Shown piece by piece: positions 24,299 to 36,046 of a stretch of DNA of 64,000 nt (position 1 is the stretch's first letter; the number at the start of each line of letters is the position of its first letter). The notes beneath the pieces were generated by a model. It was not told where the DNA came from. It ran no database searches and saw nothing but the letters and a program-made list of their open reading frames with translations. This DNA is from Eucommia ulmoides (taxonomy: Eukaryota > Streptophyta > Magnoliopsida > Garryales > Eucommiaceae), in the NCBI GenBank assembly GCA_016647705.1, contig CM028327.1, positions 42,286,017-42,350,016 of the forward strand. The letters run 5' to 3'. The position numbers and the translations under genes are program-made.

Positions 24299-24472
24299 TA
24301 GCTCAAGTGGTAAGACCCATTTAACTTAAAGCAGTTGAACGACTTGTGCAAGATCAGGAATTCGAGCCTATAGAAAAGCACTTGTCGTGAGACGCAGCCA
24401 AACACCCAGAACGAGATTAGTCTCAAATCCTGTGTGGGTGTGGGGACACTCATGGGTATAAAAAAAAATAAG
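24299..24472 (+). mobile_element. tRNA-derived SINE (copy 2)
   Basis: The start GTGTAGCTCAAGTGGTAAG is a clear box A, and AGGAATTCGAGCC is box B. The 3' half has GAGATTAGTCTCAAATCCTG, GGGGACACTCATGGGTATA and an A-rich tail. TGTATTTTA occurs just upstream (near 24278) and again just after the tail (near 24473), a likely target duplication. Confidence 0.8.
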
Positions 24473-24934
24473 TGTATTTTAATTTAATATTTAAGTATAA
24501 AAATACTCAAACTTAATTAAGTATTTAATTTTTTTTTATTAATTTTTATGTAAATATTAAATCAATTTAATCAAAACAATATAATTCATATAATCTACTA
24601 ATTTATTCAAGCATTTTTATGTTTAGGTTTTTGATTTGGGTGTTACATATAGCCAATGGTAAAATGTTTTAGAAATAACCTGCTTATATTAAAAAAATAA
24701 ATTTTAAAAATAGAATATGTAATTTATAAACTAGAAATTAATTAAGTGAATTCTTATTGTATAATTTTTTTTTTATCTTATTTATGGACATTTCTTTTTT
24801 CGTTCTTATTAACTTATTTTTAATTTTTAAATGGCTAACAATTAAAAAATAAAAACTTAAAATGAAAATATGTAATTTTAATTTTAATTTATTTTTATCT
24901 TATTTATATAAAGAAATAATTCTTAATCTCTTTT

Positions 24935-26475
24935 TCCCTACATCTTAGTTCATGTTAACTATCATATGAAATACAAAACCAATTTATATTAATTTAGTTA
25001 ATGTTAACTAAATCACAAAAAATTAGAATCATAATTATTCCTTCCATATTTAGTACCTCGGATTTGGTTGAGTTTAGGAGTATTGCACCGTTATATTAGA
25101 ATCATAATTGTTCCTTCCATATTTAGAGGGTTATTGTAACGTTTTTCGACCAGGTGTTAGATGACTCTCAACTCATCATCCTGAGCCAAGGTAACAGTAC
25201 TTTAATGGTTCAATTACTCAGCTGGAGATGTACTGGGCGATAACATGTGCTCATTTGAACTCCTTGATCTTGTATGTGATTGTTGATGAGTCCTGCTCGA
25301 AAGCTCACGCGCCTTGCGCGTGACCGCCTCATCAAAATTAAATATTACAAGGGATTAAATAATTTTAATTGAGAGATAATTTAAAAAAATAAAAATTAAT
25401 TATTAGTGACAGGTGTCCTATATATATGGAGATATGCCCTACCTTTCAGGTGTCCTTAGAACTTAAGCATTCCCTTTCTTTGAAAAGGTTACAACCTAAC
25501 CTACCCCAAAAGTTAGATTTTTTTAAACATGTGTCCTTACGTTAATTACTTTCAAAAAATATTACATGCATGAATAATTTTCAATCTATTTTTACCTATA
25601 TTTAGTTAATGTTAAATATCATATGAAATACTGAATCAATTTAGATTAATTAAGTTAATGTTAATTAACTAAATGACTAAAAATTAAAGAAAAAAAAAGT
25701 TAAGAAATTTGATGATGACAAAAAATTGAATTATTACAGATGATTATTGAGATTCAAAATGTTATCTTTCTTAACTTTGGATTCCCGCATGCGTTTACCA
25801 GCGTTGCACTTTCAATATGAGAATTGATAGCGTTTTTCAAAGAATTTTATTAGAATTGCGGCTAGACCCCCCTTGTATTTATAGGAGATGTAATATTTAT
25901 TGGGCAGGTCTTCCCTCAATTTCGATCTAACTCTTGTTAATATCCCAAATTTGGTGGAATTCAAGAGTAATTAACCGTTATATCATAATTGTAATTGTTC
26001 CTTCCATATTTAAAGGATTGATGCAATAGTTCTCGAGTAGGTGTTAGTGACCGAGCATGGATCAAAGCTTACCATCACGTTCGGGAAGTTTGAGGATGAC
26101 TCTCGGCTCATCATCCTGAGTCGAGGTAACAGTACTCTAATGATTCAATTACTCGGTTAGAGATGTATTGGGCGATAACATGCACTCATTTGGATTTCTT
26201 TATCTTGCACGTGATTGTTAATGAGTCCTGCTCGAAAGCTCATGCGCCTTTCGCGTTATCGCCTCATCAAAATTAAACATTAAAAGGGATTAAAAATAAT
26301 AATAATAATAAATTAATCATTATTGACAGGTGGCCAATATCCCCTACCTTTCAGGTGTCCTTAGAACAAAGAAGTGATCTCTTCCCTGTCTTTGAAAAGG
26401 TTACTACTTACTAACCTTAACCTACCCCAAAAGTTAGATTTTCTTAACATGTGTCCTTACGTTAAAAAATATTTC
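24935..26475. repeat. Large direct duplication of an unknown unit
   Basis: Two diverged copies, about 24935-25590 and 25596-26475, share an ordered set of blocks. These include ATCATATGAAATAC, ATTGTTCCTTCCATATTTA, GGTAACAGTACT, GGGCGATAACATG, ATGAGTCCTGCTCGAAAGCTCA, TCAGGTGTCCTTAGAAC, CTACCCCAAAAGTTAGATTTT and CATGTGTCCTTACGTTAA. The second copy has about 200 bp of extra sequence. No coding frame is conserved between copies, so the unit may be a noncoding element. Confidence 0.75.
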
Positions 26476-26479
26476 ATCG

Positions 26480-27480
26480 TACCAAAACTACCCCCATAAC
26501 ACGTGGAAAAGCCACCTCATCACCATATCAGATATTATGAACTGTGTTGATGTTGAGAGGGTAATGTGGGAATGGTCCATAAAGTCTTCATTGAACCATC
26601 TAATCAAATCATTATAGCCAGTTAAGATCCCTATATATTATTGCTCTTTGGTAAACTCTACAGGGAAAAAGCTAGGGCCCTTGTACACGTTTAGGGTTTG
26701 CTTGATTTTTTAAAAAAGCTAAAAGCCAATTGTACGTTGCAAATATTTTTACAATTTTTCGCATAAAAAAATTTCAGTAATTTTATATATTATAATAATA
26801 ACTTTAAAGTTTTAGAAAAATAACTATAGCGTGCAAATTCTATAGACCAAAATTTTAATTTTATGAATTATTCACGGAAATTTTTAGATTGAAATATAAT
26901 GTTGAAATAAAGAGACAATAATAGCGTGTCATTATTTGATCATGTTATAAAAGAAATGATTATATTTTGTGCTTTTTACATCAAAAAATAAAGTAGGGCT
27001 TTACTTTCCATTTTAATTTTTTGATATATAATTATTTTTAATTTTTCCATGCAAAAAATTGGATACAGTGATTTTTTTATTTTTGAAAAAATAACTGTAG
27101 CGCATGGACTGCGTAGATTAAAATTTTAATTTCGTGGAGTGTTACCCGAAAAACACTAAATTTAAAAATCGAGATGTGAAATCGCTAGTTGCATAGAGTT
27201 GAAAATTTAAGTTAAAATAATTTTAGCAATTATAGGTAGTGAAAAATTAGATGTACATGCACTTAAATTATATACATACATAAAAATTCTATACCTAACT
27301 TATACTTGTGGAAATACGCGTGCTATTGGAGGTCAATAAAAATGGTAAGAAGGAAAAAAAATATAAATAAAAAATAAAGAAAGAAAAAAAAGGTGGCATG
27401 AATGTTTGAGTCAAAGACGCCTCAAACAAGAACAGAAAAAAAAAAAGAAAAAGAAATTCAATAATTATCATAACGTTAAC
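26480..27480. other. Intergenic DNA with two dispersed-repeat copies
   Basis: No gene was found. Two copies of the dispersed AAAAAATT-CAGT-A-TTTT family occur near 26745-26890 and 27045-27150, recognised by the downstream block AAAATTTTAATTTYRTG. Confidence 0.45.
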
Positions 27481-27499
27481 ACACATCTTCTTCCTTGTG

Positions 27500-27503
<4 letters not shown>

Positions 27504-27535
<32 letters not shown>

Positions 27536-27558
27536 GAGAGAGAGTAGAGAGAGAGGTT
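27504..27558. repeat. (GA)n microsatellite
   Basis: An imperfect GA run of roughly 50 bases. Confidence 0.9.
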
Positions 27559-28070
27559 TGCTGTATTTGGACAGAAATGGAGGTCGTCAAACACTTAAAA
27601 CCTTAAAACCCGGGGCTATCTTTTGACAAAAAAGACTATATGAAACAACTGGTGAAGTCACTCTCATTCCATTTCCCTTCTTTTCACTTTTTTATTTTTA
27701 ACTTTGAGATTTTATATTAAAAAAACAAAACCCAATAAGAGTTAGTCCGATTAGGATGAAGAGATATTTTTTTTCTTGTCGCCCACGGTTTGATATTTTT
27801 TTGGAGAATATTACAGAAATTAAATCTTGAATTTAATCCAAAATGCATCAGATCGACGTGGAAAAATATGTTTTTAAGATCGTACGGAAGATGATTAGAT
27901 AAGGTGAATGTAAGCTGATATAGACACACCTTACCATCGAAATTAAAAAATACAAAAACAAAGAAAACAATCATAATTTTTCTTTTATATTAAAAAAACA
28001 ATACATAATTCCATTTTTTTTGTTATATATTTTTCTTTTTCTTTTTTCTTGGTTACCTAATAAGTATTTT

Positions 28071-29369
28071 TAGGGATGGGCAGCGGGCGGATTGGGCTAA
28101 AACCGTGAACTAAACCAATACTAGACGGGTTGAGTTAGTTTGAACCGTAGACTGCCCAATGATATACGGGTTGGATTGTGCAGGTTGATTAGTTCAAATC
28201 CTGAATTTTGAAATCCCTTCATTTCACAAATCTGTTGTTTGGATAATTGTTTGAACTATTTGAATATTTTTTTTTTCTATTTTTTATCCACCTTCTGATA
28301 AAAAAAAAAAAAAAAAAACTGGAAACAGGCGACGAACAGATAAACACCGAAGAAGACGATTTCGAAATCGTTCGAAATCGAAATCGTTTGTTCGATTCCG
28401 AACAAGTATTTCGATTTTCAAAATCGTTTGTCCGAAGATGAAATCGATTTCGAAACCTAAATAGGGTTCGAAAAACGAAATCGAAATCGATTTCGAAACC
28501 TAAATAGGGTTCGATTTCCAAATTGAAATCGATTTCGAACCCTAAAACTACAATCGACGATCGACGACGAAGCTAAATAGGGTTCGATTTGCAGAACGAC
28601 AATGAAAACGAAGCTGAAGACGACGAACGAAGAAGACGAAGCTGAAGACGACAACAAATGCGACGACGAACCAGAAGCTGAGACGACGATCGACGACGAA
28701 CCATGAACCAGAAGTTACAACGATGAAGCTGACGACGACGACAACGACGAAGAACACAAACCGTCGATCGAACCACGAACCAGAAGTTACAACGACGATG
28801 AATCAGACGACGACGACGAAGAACATGAACCGGAAGACGATCGACGAACGAAATCGACGAAGAAGAAAAAAAAGAACGAAGAAGAGGCAGAAGAAGGAAG
28901 AACGAAGCAGCGACGGATTTCACAAATTCAACCTCTCCTAAAATCATTTCCAAATCATTCCATTCACTCTCCAAGGGATTTGACAAATCCTTCTTTTCTA
29001 AATTCCAAACACACCCAAAACAAGGAATTAATTAAAAGAGGATTTTGAAATCCCTTAACTAAATGAAATCCCCCCAATAAATCCTTTATCCAAACACAAC
29101 CTAATGTAATTTGTAAGCCATCACAAAAATAAGAAAAAAATTTACAAACGTAAGTAATAAAGTCTAAAACGATGTCGTTTTGTGTCTACTCAGGGGGTGG
29201 GTTGAATCCGTAAGAACATGGGTCAAACCGTAACATGCCCATACATATGTGGGTTTCAAGATTTAACACCCACGCAATGTGCAAGTTAGTATTTGGCGAT
29301 TTTTTTACAGTGCGAGTTTGACAGTTTTGGCGGATTTGACAGGTTGACCCGATCCTTTGCACACCCCTA
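28071..29369. mobile_element. hAT-type non-autonomous element
   Basis: The left end TAGGGATGGGCAGCGGGCGG and inverted right end CGATCCTTTGCACACCCCTA share the TAGGGNTGNGCA terminus common in plant hAT MITEs. The flanks AGTATTTT (28063-28070) and AGTAATTG (29370-29377) agree at 6 of 8 positions, consistent with a decayed 8-base duplication. The interior is interrupted by the Harbinger-type element at about 28193-29101. Confidence 0.7.
28193..29101. mobile_element. Harbinger-type element nested in the hAT element
   Basis: The right end is ATCCAAACACAACC followed by TAA. The body matches the complete relative at 42122-42909: GAATTTTGAAATCCCTTCATTTCACAAATC at the left, then GAAATCGAAATCGATTTCG and CCTAAATAGGGTTCG palindromes, a GACGACGA/GAAGAAGACG-rich block, and AATGAAATCC near the right end. 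The outer ~50 bp of the left terminus seen in the relative are absent here. The open frames on both strands are repetitive and I do not call genes. Confidence 0.65.
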
Positions 29370-29379
29370 AGTAATTGCT

Positions 29380-30160
29380 TCTTAATAGTTTATTTTGCTT
29401 TCGCTTTGTGAATTAGGGTTTCAAATGAGTCTTCACTCTTGAGTTTCTAAAAATAAACAAAATATAAAAGTATTTTTTTTTTTTTACCAAAATCATGCTA
29501 GTAATGTTGCTAAATGTATAATAGTTTTTTTTTTTTTAAAAAAACAACCCTAATATATATATGCTTAGTATATATGTTTTTAGAAATTAATTTATATAAA
29601 TTCCTTCAAAAAATTTAAATGAATTATAAATTCTTTGAAAATCTAATTTCTAGATCTGCGACTGTCCGACTGTCCCACTCAAGTGTTAACACGCAAAACC
29701 AAAAATTTAAAACATCCTATTGTATTATTTACTAACTAATATGTCATAAATTTATTTCAAATTTTCAAATATATTACTTACCCTTGAATATTTGTTTTCT
29801 AAACCCGCGACGGCTCAAGTCTACTTAGAGTGTCTAATCGAAAGAGATTCTATAATCTACCAACTCCAAAAAATTTAAAATCATATTATGTCTTTATAAT
29901 TGTTTTTGAAAATAAATTTTCAAATGTATACTAACCCTAAATATTTGATTCCCAAATGCACTGTACAAGTCTACTCAAATGTCTAATCGAAAGAGATTTT
30001 TATAATCTATTCGTCAATACAATCCAAATCAAATCAAAATTATTCTAGATTCAAACTAACTCATCAATCAATTTTGGTGTCAAATTTCTTCTTTTTCTTT
30101 CCCTAGTTTAATGGTGCCAACTATTCTAAAAGAGCTCGAAATATCACGAACTGAGTTCTC
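29380..30160. other. Intergenic AT-rich DNA
   Basis: No gene was found. A loose internal repeat (AAATTTTCAAATNTATACT ... CTACTCAANTGTCTAATCGAAAGAGATT) occurs near 29755-29850 and 29905-30000. Confidence 0.45.
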
Positions 30161-30161
30161 G

Positions 30162-30480
30162 TTTGGTTACAGCTTTCGTTCCTTAATTTCCGTTTCCAAT
30201 CTCAAAATTTTAGGATTGATGTACAAAAACATGTTCTCGTTCTTAATATTTTGAGATTATTTCATGAATTCCGTAAGATCAAACTGAGAAACAAAAAAAA
30301 ATGTTGATTTCTATTCACTCTTACAAAATTATTCCAACCACCACTCCACCAGTCACCACCATCTCGTCAACAACCATACATTTGAAGAAAAAACAAACAA
30401 ACATGGCAACCAAACATGTTTCTTGTTTCTGTTCTCATAATTTAAAAGAATTTTTTTTAGAATAATAGTCGTTACTTAAT
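30162..30480. repeat. Partial MITE with GTTTGGTTA end
   Basis: TCGTTTGGTTACAGCTTTCG at the left and the inverted ACCAAACATGTTTCTTGTTTC block at the right resemble the element at 32641-33070, as do CTAAAATTTTAGGATT and TACAAAAACATGTT. The ends are degraded. Confidence 0.45.
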
Positions 30481-30954
30481 ATATTTTTATTAATACTAAA
30501 AAATCAAACAAAATTTTCATTTCAATCTATTAGAAGCAGAAACACCTACCCACCTAATAAATCAAAGGTGGAAGACTTGCCAAATTTATTTTTATTTTTA
30601 TTTTTATTTTGTCAATAGAGGGTGGCTGATATTCAAGATGAACATGGAACAAGTAAGCTTAATAGTGGGAGATCGTGGTGGAGTTTAAGTCTTGGAAGCA
30701 AAGGATTAATTAGGGTTATGGTGGGTCATTGCCACGTGTCAATTAGGGTAAAATTTGTCATTTTGTTATTTGCTTTCCTTTTCCCCACCAAGTCTCCTTT
30801 TGGGGAGTAAGAAAATTCACTTTCTAGAATGCACTCTACAATTTTTTATTAATTTTTTAATTTTTAATTTTATCTTTTAGCATAAGGATTATGTATTTAA
30901 TTTATGATACATTCTTCCCCCTTTTCTTATTCTTCCTTTATTTAAACTTTTTAC

Positions 30955-31225
30955 AATATAATAATTAGAAAACTAGCTCACATCCATTCAAATCCTGAAA
31001 TATTTAAATCGTATCAAGTCAATTATTCTATCATTCTTATGACGGCATTCACCCACGTGAATGATTCCGTATCTGATATGTGACTGATTTTCGTCATAAA
31101 AATAAAAGGATTATCGATTTGACTTGACACATTTTGGATAATTCAAGATTTTTAAATTGAAAGTACAAGGATTAAAATGAGATTTTTTAAATATTTAAGG
31201 GGTGCAAAGTGCAAAAATTGCAAAA
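30955..31225. mobile_element. MITE-like repeat, CACTTTGTACCCCT-related subfamily (copy A)
   Basis: It shares with 44318-44596 the blocks ATTCACCCACGTGAATGATTCCG/GAATCACCCACGTGGGTGAATTC, GACTTGACACA and AAGGGGTGCAAAGTGCAAAA. The right end resembles the CACTTTGTACCCCT family, but the interior is distinct. Confidence 0.55.
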
Positions 31226-31987
31226 AATAATTTAATAATAGTGATCTAAATAGAGGTTTTGTTAGTTATATCTTAATTTTTATGAGAGAAAAAAATTATA
31301 TTTTTTTAGGGTATGTTTAACGAAAAAGAAAGGAAAAAAAATAAAAGGATAATATTTTTATTTACTGTAAAAGAAAAATTATTTTTCGTAGAAAGAAAAA
31401 TAAAATAAAAGTAAATAATTTAATTTAAATATAATTTATTAGTTTACTCTCATATATTATAAAAATAAACCAAAGATTTCATTATTAAGGATATAATTAT
31501 AATTTTAGTGTTTTCGTGAAAAACTCTCTCTCATTTTCTTTTATTTTATACTAAATTGATGTGAAAAAATTCATTTAGAAAATTATACAATTTTTTTTTT
31601 TTTTCGTTTTCCTCGATACCAAACAAGTTATAAACGAATATCCGAATTTTATTTTATTTTTACATGCTAAAATGAATGGAGAATCACTATTTAGCTTGGT
31701 GGAAATAAATGGGCATGATAATGAGGAGAATATGTCATAAGAGGAACCATTATAGGGTATAGGGCTATGGCACTTTGAGCCACTAATTAGCTTTATTTAT
31801 TTCACTCAATTAAATATAAATATATATATATATATATTTTATAATATAATAAGGACAATTATGGTCTTGTTTACACCTTATTGGTGGGGGATTTGATGTT
31901 TTTGTCGTAATTTTATTTTATTGTTTTCAAAATTAAAAACAAGTCGGGCTTAGTTTGATCTTTTTTATTTTTTTAAACAAACTTATG

Positions 31988-32513
31988 AGGTCTTTTTACA
32001 CTTTGTATCCCTAAAGTTTGACTAAAATCTCATTTTGGTCTCTATATATAGTTTCAATTTGAACATATATAACACCTTAAAGTTTCCAATTCATCCCGCT
32101 ACAATCCAAGTTATTATTCCTATTAAAAGAAAAATGGGAAACAATAGGTCATTTGTAGTATATGACTATTTTTTAGGTGGCTGATGGCCATTTCCAACCT
32201 CTTGCTTTCCCCTTCCCATCTCCTTCATGTCAAATATTCAGTAATAAAAAATATAGATATAACATAATATATATACATATATGCATGTTTTTAATAGAAA
32301 TTTGTGAAGGTTAAAGAAGAGGATATAATTTCCCTAAAAGTCTTCTTAAAAATAGATGGGTGCACGGGAGGCGGTGGTTTCCATCCAAATTTATAATGAA
32401 TCTATTGATTTGGACTGAAGTGAGATCATTACGAAATTTCAAAGTGTTATGTGTTCAAATTGAAACAAAGTGAACTAATTATCAAACTTCAAGGGGTTCA
32501 AAGTATCAAACCC
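31988..32513. mobile_element. MITE, CACTTTGTACCCCT family (copy 3)
   Basis: The left end TTTACACTTTGTATCCCTAA pairs with inverted right TCAAGGGGTTCAAAGTATCA. The second-level blocks TCTCATTTTGGTCTCTA, CCAAGTTATTATTCC and TTGATTTGGACTGAAGTGAG follow the family order. About 525 bp, noncoding. Confidence 0.75.
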
Positions 32514-32640
32514 AATTTATAAAAACAAAAACTCTCAACTTTTTAAAATATGTTTATCACAAAAATATTCCAAAACTTTCTTTTTCTTTCCAAGTAATAG
32601 AAGAATGTAAACAAAAATATAGGAACAAAAACACTAGCTA

Positions 32641-33070
32641 GGTGGTGTTTGGTTAGTGTTTCTATTTTTTTTGTTTTTACTTCTAATAAATTGGGATGAA
32701 CATTTTGTTTCTCTTTTGGAATATTCTGAGAATGGAAACATATTTAGCAATGACCGTTGTCCTAAAATTGTTTTTTTTTTTTTTTAATTTATGAGAATAG
32801 CAACAAGAAACATGTTTGCTTATATTTTATTTTTTTTCCTTTTGTATCGTGGTAGACATGGTGGTGGTGGAAATAATTTGTGGGAATAAATAGGAATCAA
32901 TTTTTTTTTTTTATTTCTCCGATTCTTAAAGAATTCAGGAAATACTTTAAAAAAATTGAAAACAAAAACGTTTTACCAAACATGTTTTTGTACATTAATC
33001 CTAACATTTTGGGATCAGGAACAAAAATCAGGGAAGGGAAACAATAACCAAACATGGACAAACGCAACCC
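32641..33070. mobile_element. MITE with GGTGGTGTTTGGTTA end
   Basis: The left GGTGGTGTTTGGTTAGTGTTTC is inverted at the right as GGGAAACAATAACCAAAC, with AAACGCAACCC just outside. The flanks are CTA and TTA, close to a PIF/Harbinger-type 3-base duplication. The interior has poly-T tracts and no coding potential. Confidence 0.55.
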
Positions 33071-33074
33071 TTAG

Positions 33075-34190
33075 CTACTCTTAAAATAATTTAAAATTTA
33101 AAATCATAATAATTAATTGTTTTTTCCAAAAAAAAAAATACAAGAAAAACATCATAAAGTAATATTTATTGCAAATAAAAAAGTAAAAGTTAAAGATATG
33201 GTGTGGAAAACTGCCATTTTACAAGAAAAATATTTCTAGATAGAATATTCTCCTCAATAAAATTATTATTTCTAAAAAAAGTATTTTTAGAAGAATTTAG
33301 AAGCATTGGAGTATAAGTAGATAAACAATGACTAATTGAAGTATTCTTTAAAACATTAATTTAGGAGCCTAACCATGATTTAAGACCCTTTTTTTTTTTT
33401 TTTTCCTCATTATATTTTGGGGTTTATTGGTGCTAATTAATTGAAATTAGTGGGGACCTTTACTGCCTTTTTTCCTTTTCAAGATGCAAAACTTAAAGAG
33501 TATTTGTCACTTATTGCCACCGTTGTATTGCTTAAATCCACAAATTTTCCCTATCATTTGCCAAATACCCGTCAACCCATTTTACCCCCAACACCTGCCC
33601 TTGGTTCTCGCAATCCCCCCCCCCCCCTCCGCCAATATAAATATTTTTGCTTGACTCAATTCCGTTTTTCGTTTTCCTTTCTCCTCTTTTTCCCCGTGCA
33701 TTAAGTAAAATGTCAAAGGAAAAACTAGAGGGGCATTATTGTAATTAGAGGGGCTTGCGGGGGACCGGGGTGGGGACTAAAAACAAAATTGAAAATTTTT
33801 AGGAGTAAAAAGTATTTAAAAAAAAACAAAAAAGAATGTTAGTGTAAAAAAAGGATTAATTTTTCCTTTACAAGTTGCTAAACTTTATTCGATTGTATGG
33901 CTATGGAATTTGAAACGTCACTATGTATTTATCCCATGCCCTCCAATGACGTCATGCATAAGGTAACAATAATTTATGTTGAAAATGCTAAATTCTACTT
34001 GTACACCTAAACAATCTAGGTGTGGTTTCATTTTGCTCCTTCATGTTCCAATGTTTGCAATTTGCCTCTTTAAGTTTGCTTTTCGTATCAATTTGGTCCA
34101 ATTGGCTATGTGTAGTCAATTTGTCGTCGTATATATACTAGCGTATGACCTGTACCTGAAGGTACGATCGTACAAAAAAAAAATTCTAAT
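33075..34190. other. Intergenic DNA, no supported gene
   Basis: This contains a 13-base C run at 33615-33627 and a pyrimidine-rich patch near 33655-33700 that might be mistaken for a leader. The open frame 33441-33704 has no recognised motif. Confidence 0.45.
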
Positions 34191-35480
34191 TTAATATTTT
34201 TTTATTTAAAATATTATTAAGTTATTGTCTATATATTATTTCTATTTTTCTCGTAAATTTAATGTTCATAAATATGAATATTATATTATTTATTTTATTT
34301 TATTTTCGTAAATTTAATATTTCGTTATTATTTAATATTCGTATATTATTTCTACAATCTTCGTGAATTTAATGTCTATAATTTACGTTTATTATGATTT
34401 CTCTTTTTTATATATTTTTAATTTAATTTTTATAAATTTAATATTTCAGTATTATTATTAAATTTAATATTAATATATTATTTCTATAATTTTGATAAAT
34501 TTTATGTCCATAATTTTCGTATATTATATTTCCTCTTTTATACTATTTTTTTAATTTAATTTATGTAAATTTAATGTTTTAGTATTATTACTAAATTTAA
34601 TATGCATATATTATTTTTATAATTTCGGTGAAGTTAATGTTCATATTATTTCTTTAGTTTAATTTTTTTAAATTTAATATTTCAGTATTATTAATAAATT
34701 TAATTTTAATATATTATTCCTATAATTTTTTGTCTGAGATTTCTGTATATTATTTTTTTAATTTAATTTTCGTAAATTTAATATTTAAGTATTATTACTA
34801 AATACAATATTTCTGTAATTCTCATAAATTTAATATTTTAATATTATTACTAAATTTAATATCCACATATTATTTCTATAATTTTCTTAAATTTAATATT
34901 CATAATTTTTTATATTATATTTTTTATTTTTTATTACTTTTTTAATTTATTTTTTATAAATTTAATATTTTAATATTATTACTAAAATTTAATAACCATA
35001 TATTATTTTTATATATTTATATATATAAAAAAATATATTCTCTCTCCACAATTAAACAAAAATATATATTATATTTCCTCAATTACATATAAGAGAAATC
35101 CCATCATTTACAAATCACTTGAATTTACCAAATATCTTACACAAACGCAACCTAATGTTAGATATAAATACACATTATATATTTACATTAATTTTTTAGA
35201 TAAATACACATTAAATTTAATCTCTATAATTTCCGTATGTTATATCTTCTCTTTATATTATTTTTTTAATTTAATTTATATAAATTTCATATTTTAGTTT
35301 TATTAAAAAAAAATAATGTGCATATATTATTTTTATATACTTTTTAAAAATTTAATATAAATAATTTTCGTTTATTATATTACGTATATTATATTATCAC
35401 TTTTATATTATTTTTTTAATTTAATTTTCGTAAATTTAATGTTTCATTATTATTTATAAATTTAATGTGCTTATATTATC
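34190..35480. repeat. AT-rich diverged tandem array
   Basis: Repeated units combine TAAATTTAATRTTTYAGTATTATTA, CTAAATTTAATAT, ATATATTATTTYTATAATTTT and TTTTTTTAATTTAATTTT. The AGTATTATT-type landmark recurs near 34446, 34578, 34684, 34788, 34841 and 34971, spaced roughly 50-135 bp, so the unit has been rearranged. There is no coding content and GC is extremely low. Confidence 0.75.
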
Positions 35481-35741
35481 ACTTATCACTTAAAAACTTG
35501 TATTTATTGGATTTCAACACTTAATTTTTAATTTTATTAAATAGATCTTTAAAATCAATCAATTTCATAAAATTAATATGAAACATGAATTTGATGGTAT
35601 AAATTGTAAAAAAAAAAAAGGTCATTAATAATCTTTTGTTTTTAATCAATTTCTTTCAAATAATACTAACTATATTAATTTTATCGAGGTTAAATGTTGA
35701 ATTCGTAATGGATATCAGAGTTAAACTCATATGTCTGAAAT

Positions 35742-35845
35742 ATTGTTTTTTTTTTTTTTTTTTTTTAATACAAACGTTGGGCGAGAGGAGTTTCAATACT
35801 AGACCTCTCACTAGGAGCCACACTGGATAACCGTTAGTCTACAAA
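35742..35845 (-). mobile_element. Short tRNA-derived SINE on the minus strand
   Basis: Read on the minus strand, GGTTATCCAGTGTGGCTCC resembles box A and GGTCTAGTATTGAAACTCC resembles box B, about 30-40 bp apart. The element then ends CTCGCCCAACGTTTGTATT plus a poly(A) tail (poly-T at 35746-35766 on the plus strand). It is under 110 bp, close to a decayed tRNA. Confidence 0.5.
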
Positions 35846-36026
35846 TCTAGAGTTTAATTGAAATATTGATTAAAATTAAAAAAAAAAAAAAAAAGTTGAT
35901 AGAGACTAAAAAATTTAATTATTTTATACTATAAAAATAAAAACTATAAAATAGCAACGCTTTCAAATTAATAGAAAATAGGAAAAAAACAAGTGTACCT
36001 CAAGTTCATGAACATTTTCATTTGTG

Positions 36027-36046
36027 GTATAATCACGTGATTATAT
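36027..36046. promoter_or_regulatory. 18-bp palindrome with a G-box core
   Basis: TATAATCACGTGATTATA at 36028-36045 is a perfect palindrome centred on CACGTG, the G-box bound by plant bZIP and bHLH factors. It lies 1.7 kb upstream of the MYB start codon. Any role in MYB control is inference. Confidence 0.35.

Noticed and set aside
25283..25340. Hammerhead-ribozyme-like words (TGATGAGTCC...CGAAAG) in both duplicated copies.
   Set aside because: The segment between TGATGA and CGAAA does not form the required stem II, and no GUC-type cleavage site is correctly placed, so I do not call a ribozyme.
28219..28986. Overlapping frames on the minus strand (up to 137 codons) and the plus strand.
   Set aside because: They lie in GACGACGA and CGAAATCGA repeats of a transposon. 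The frames are not shared with the related element at 42 kb.
30622..30810. 62-codon frame (MADIQDEHGTSK...).
   Set aside because: Short, no recognised motif, no upstream promoter or splice partners.
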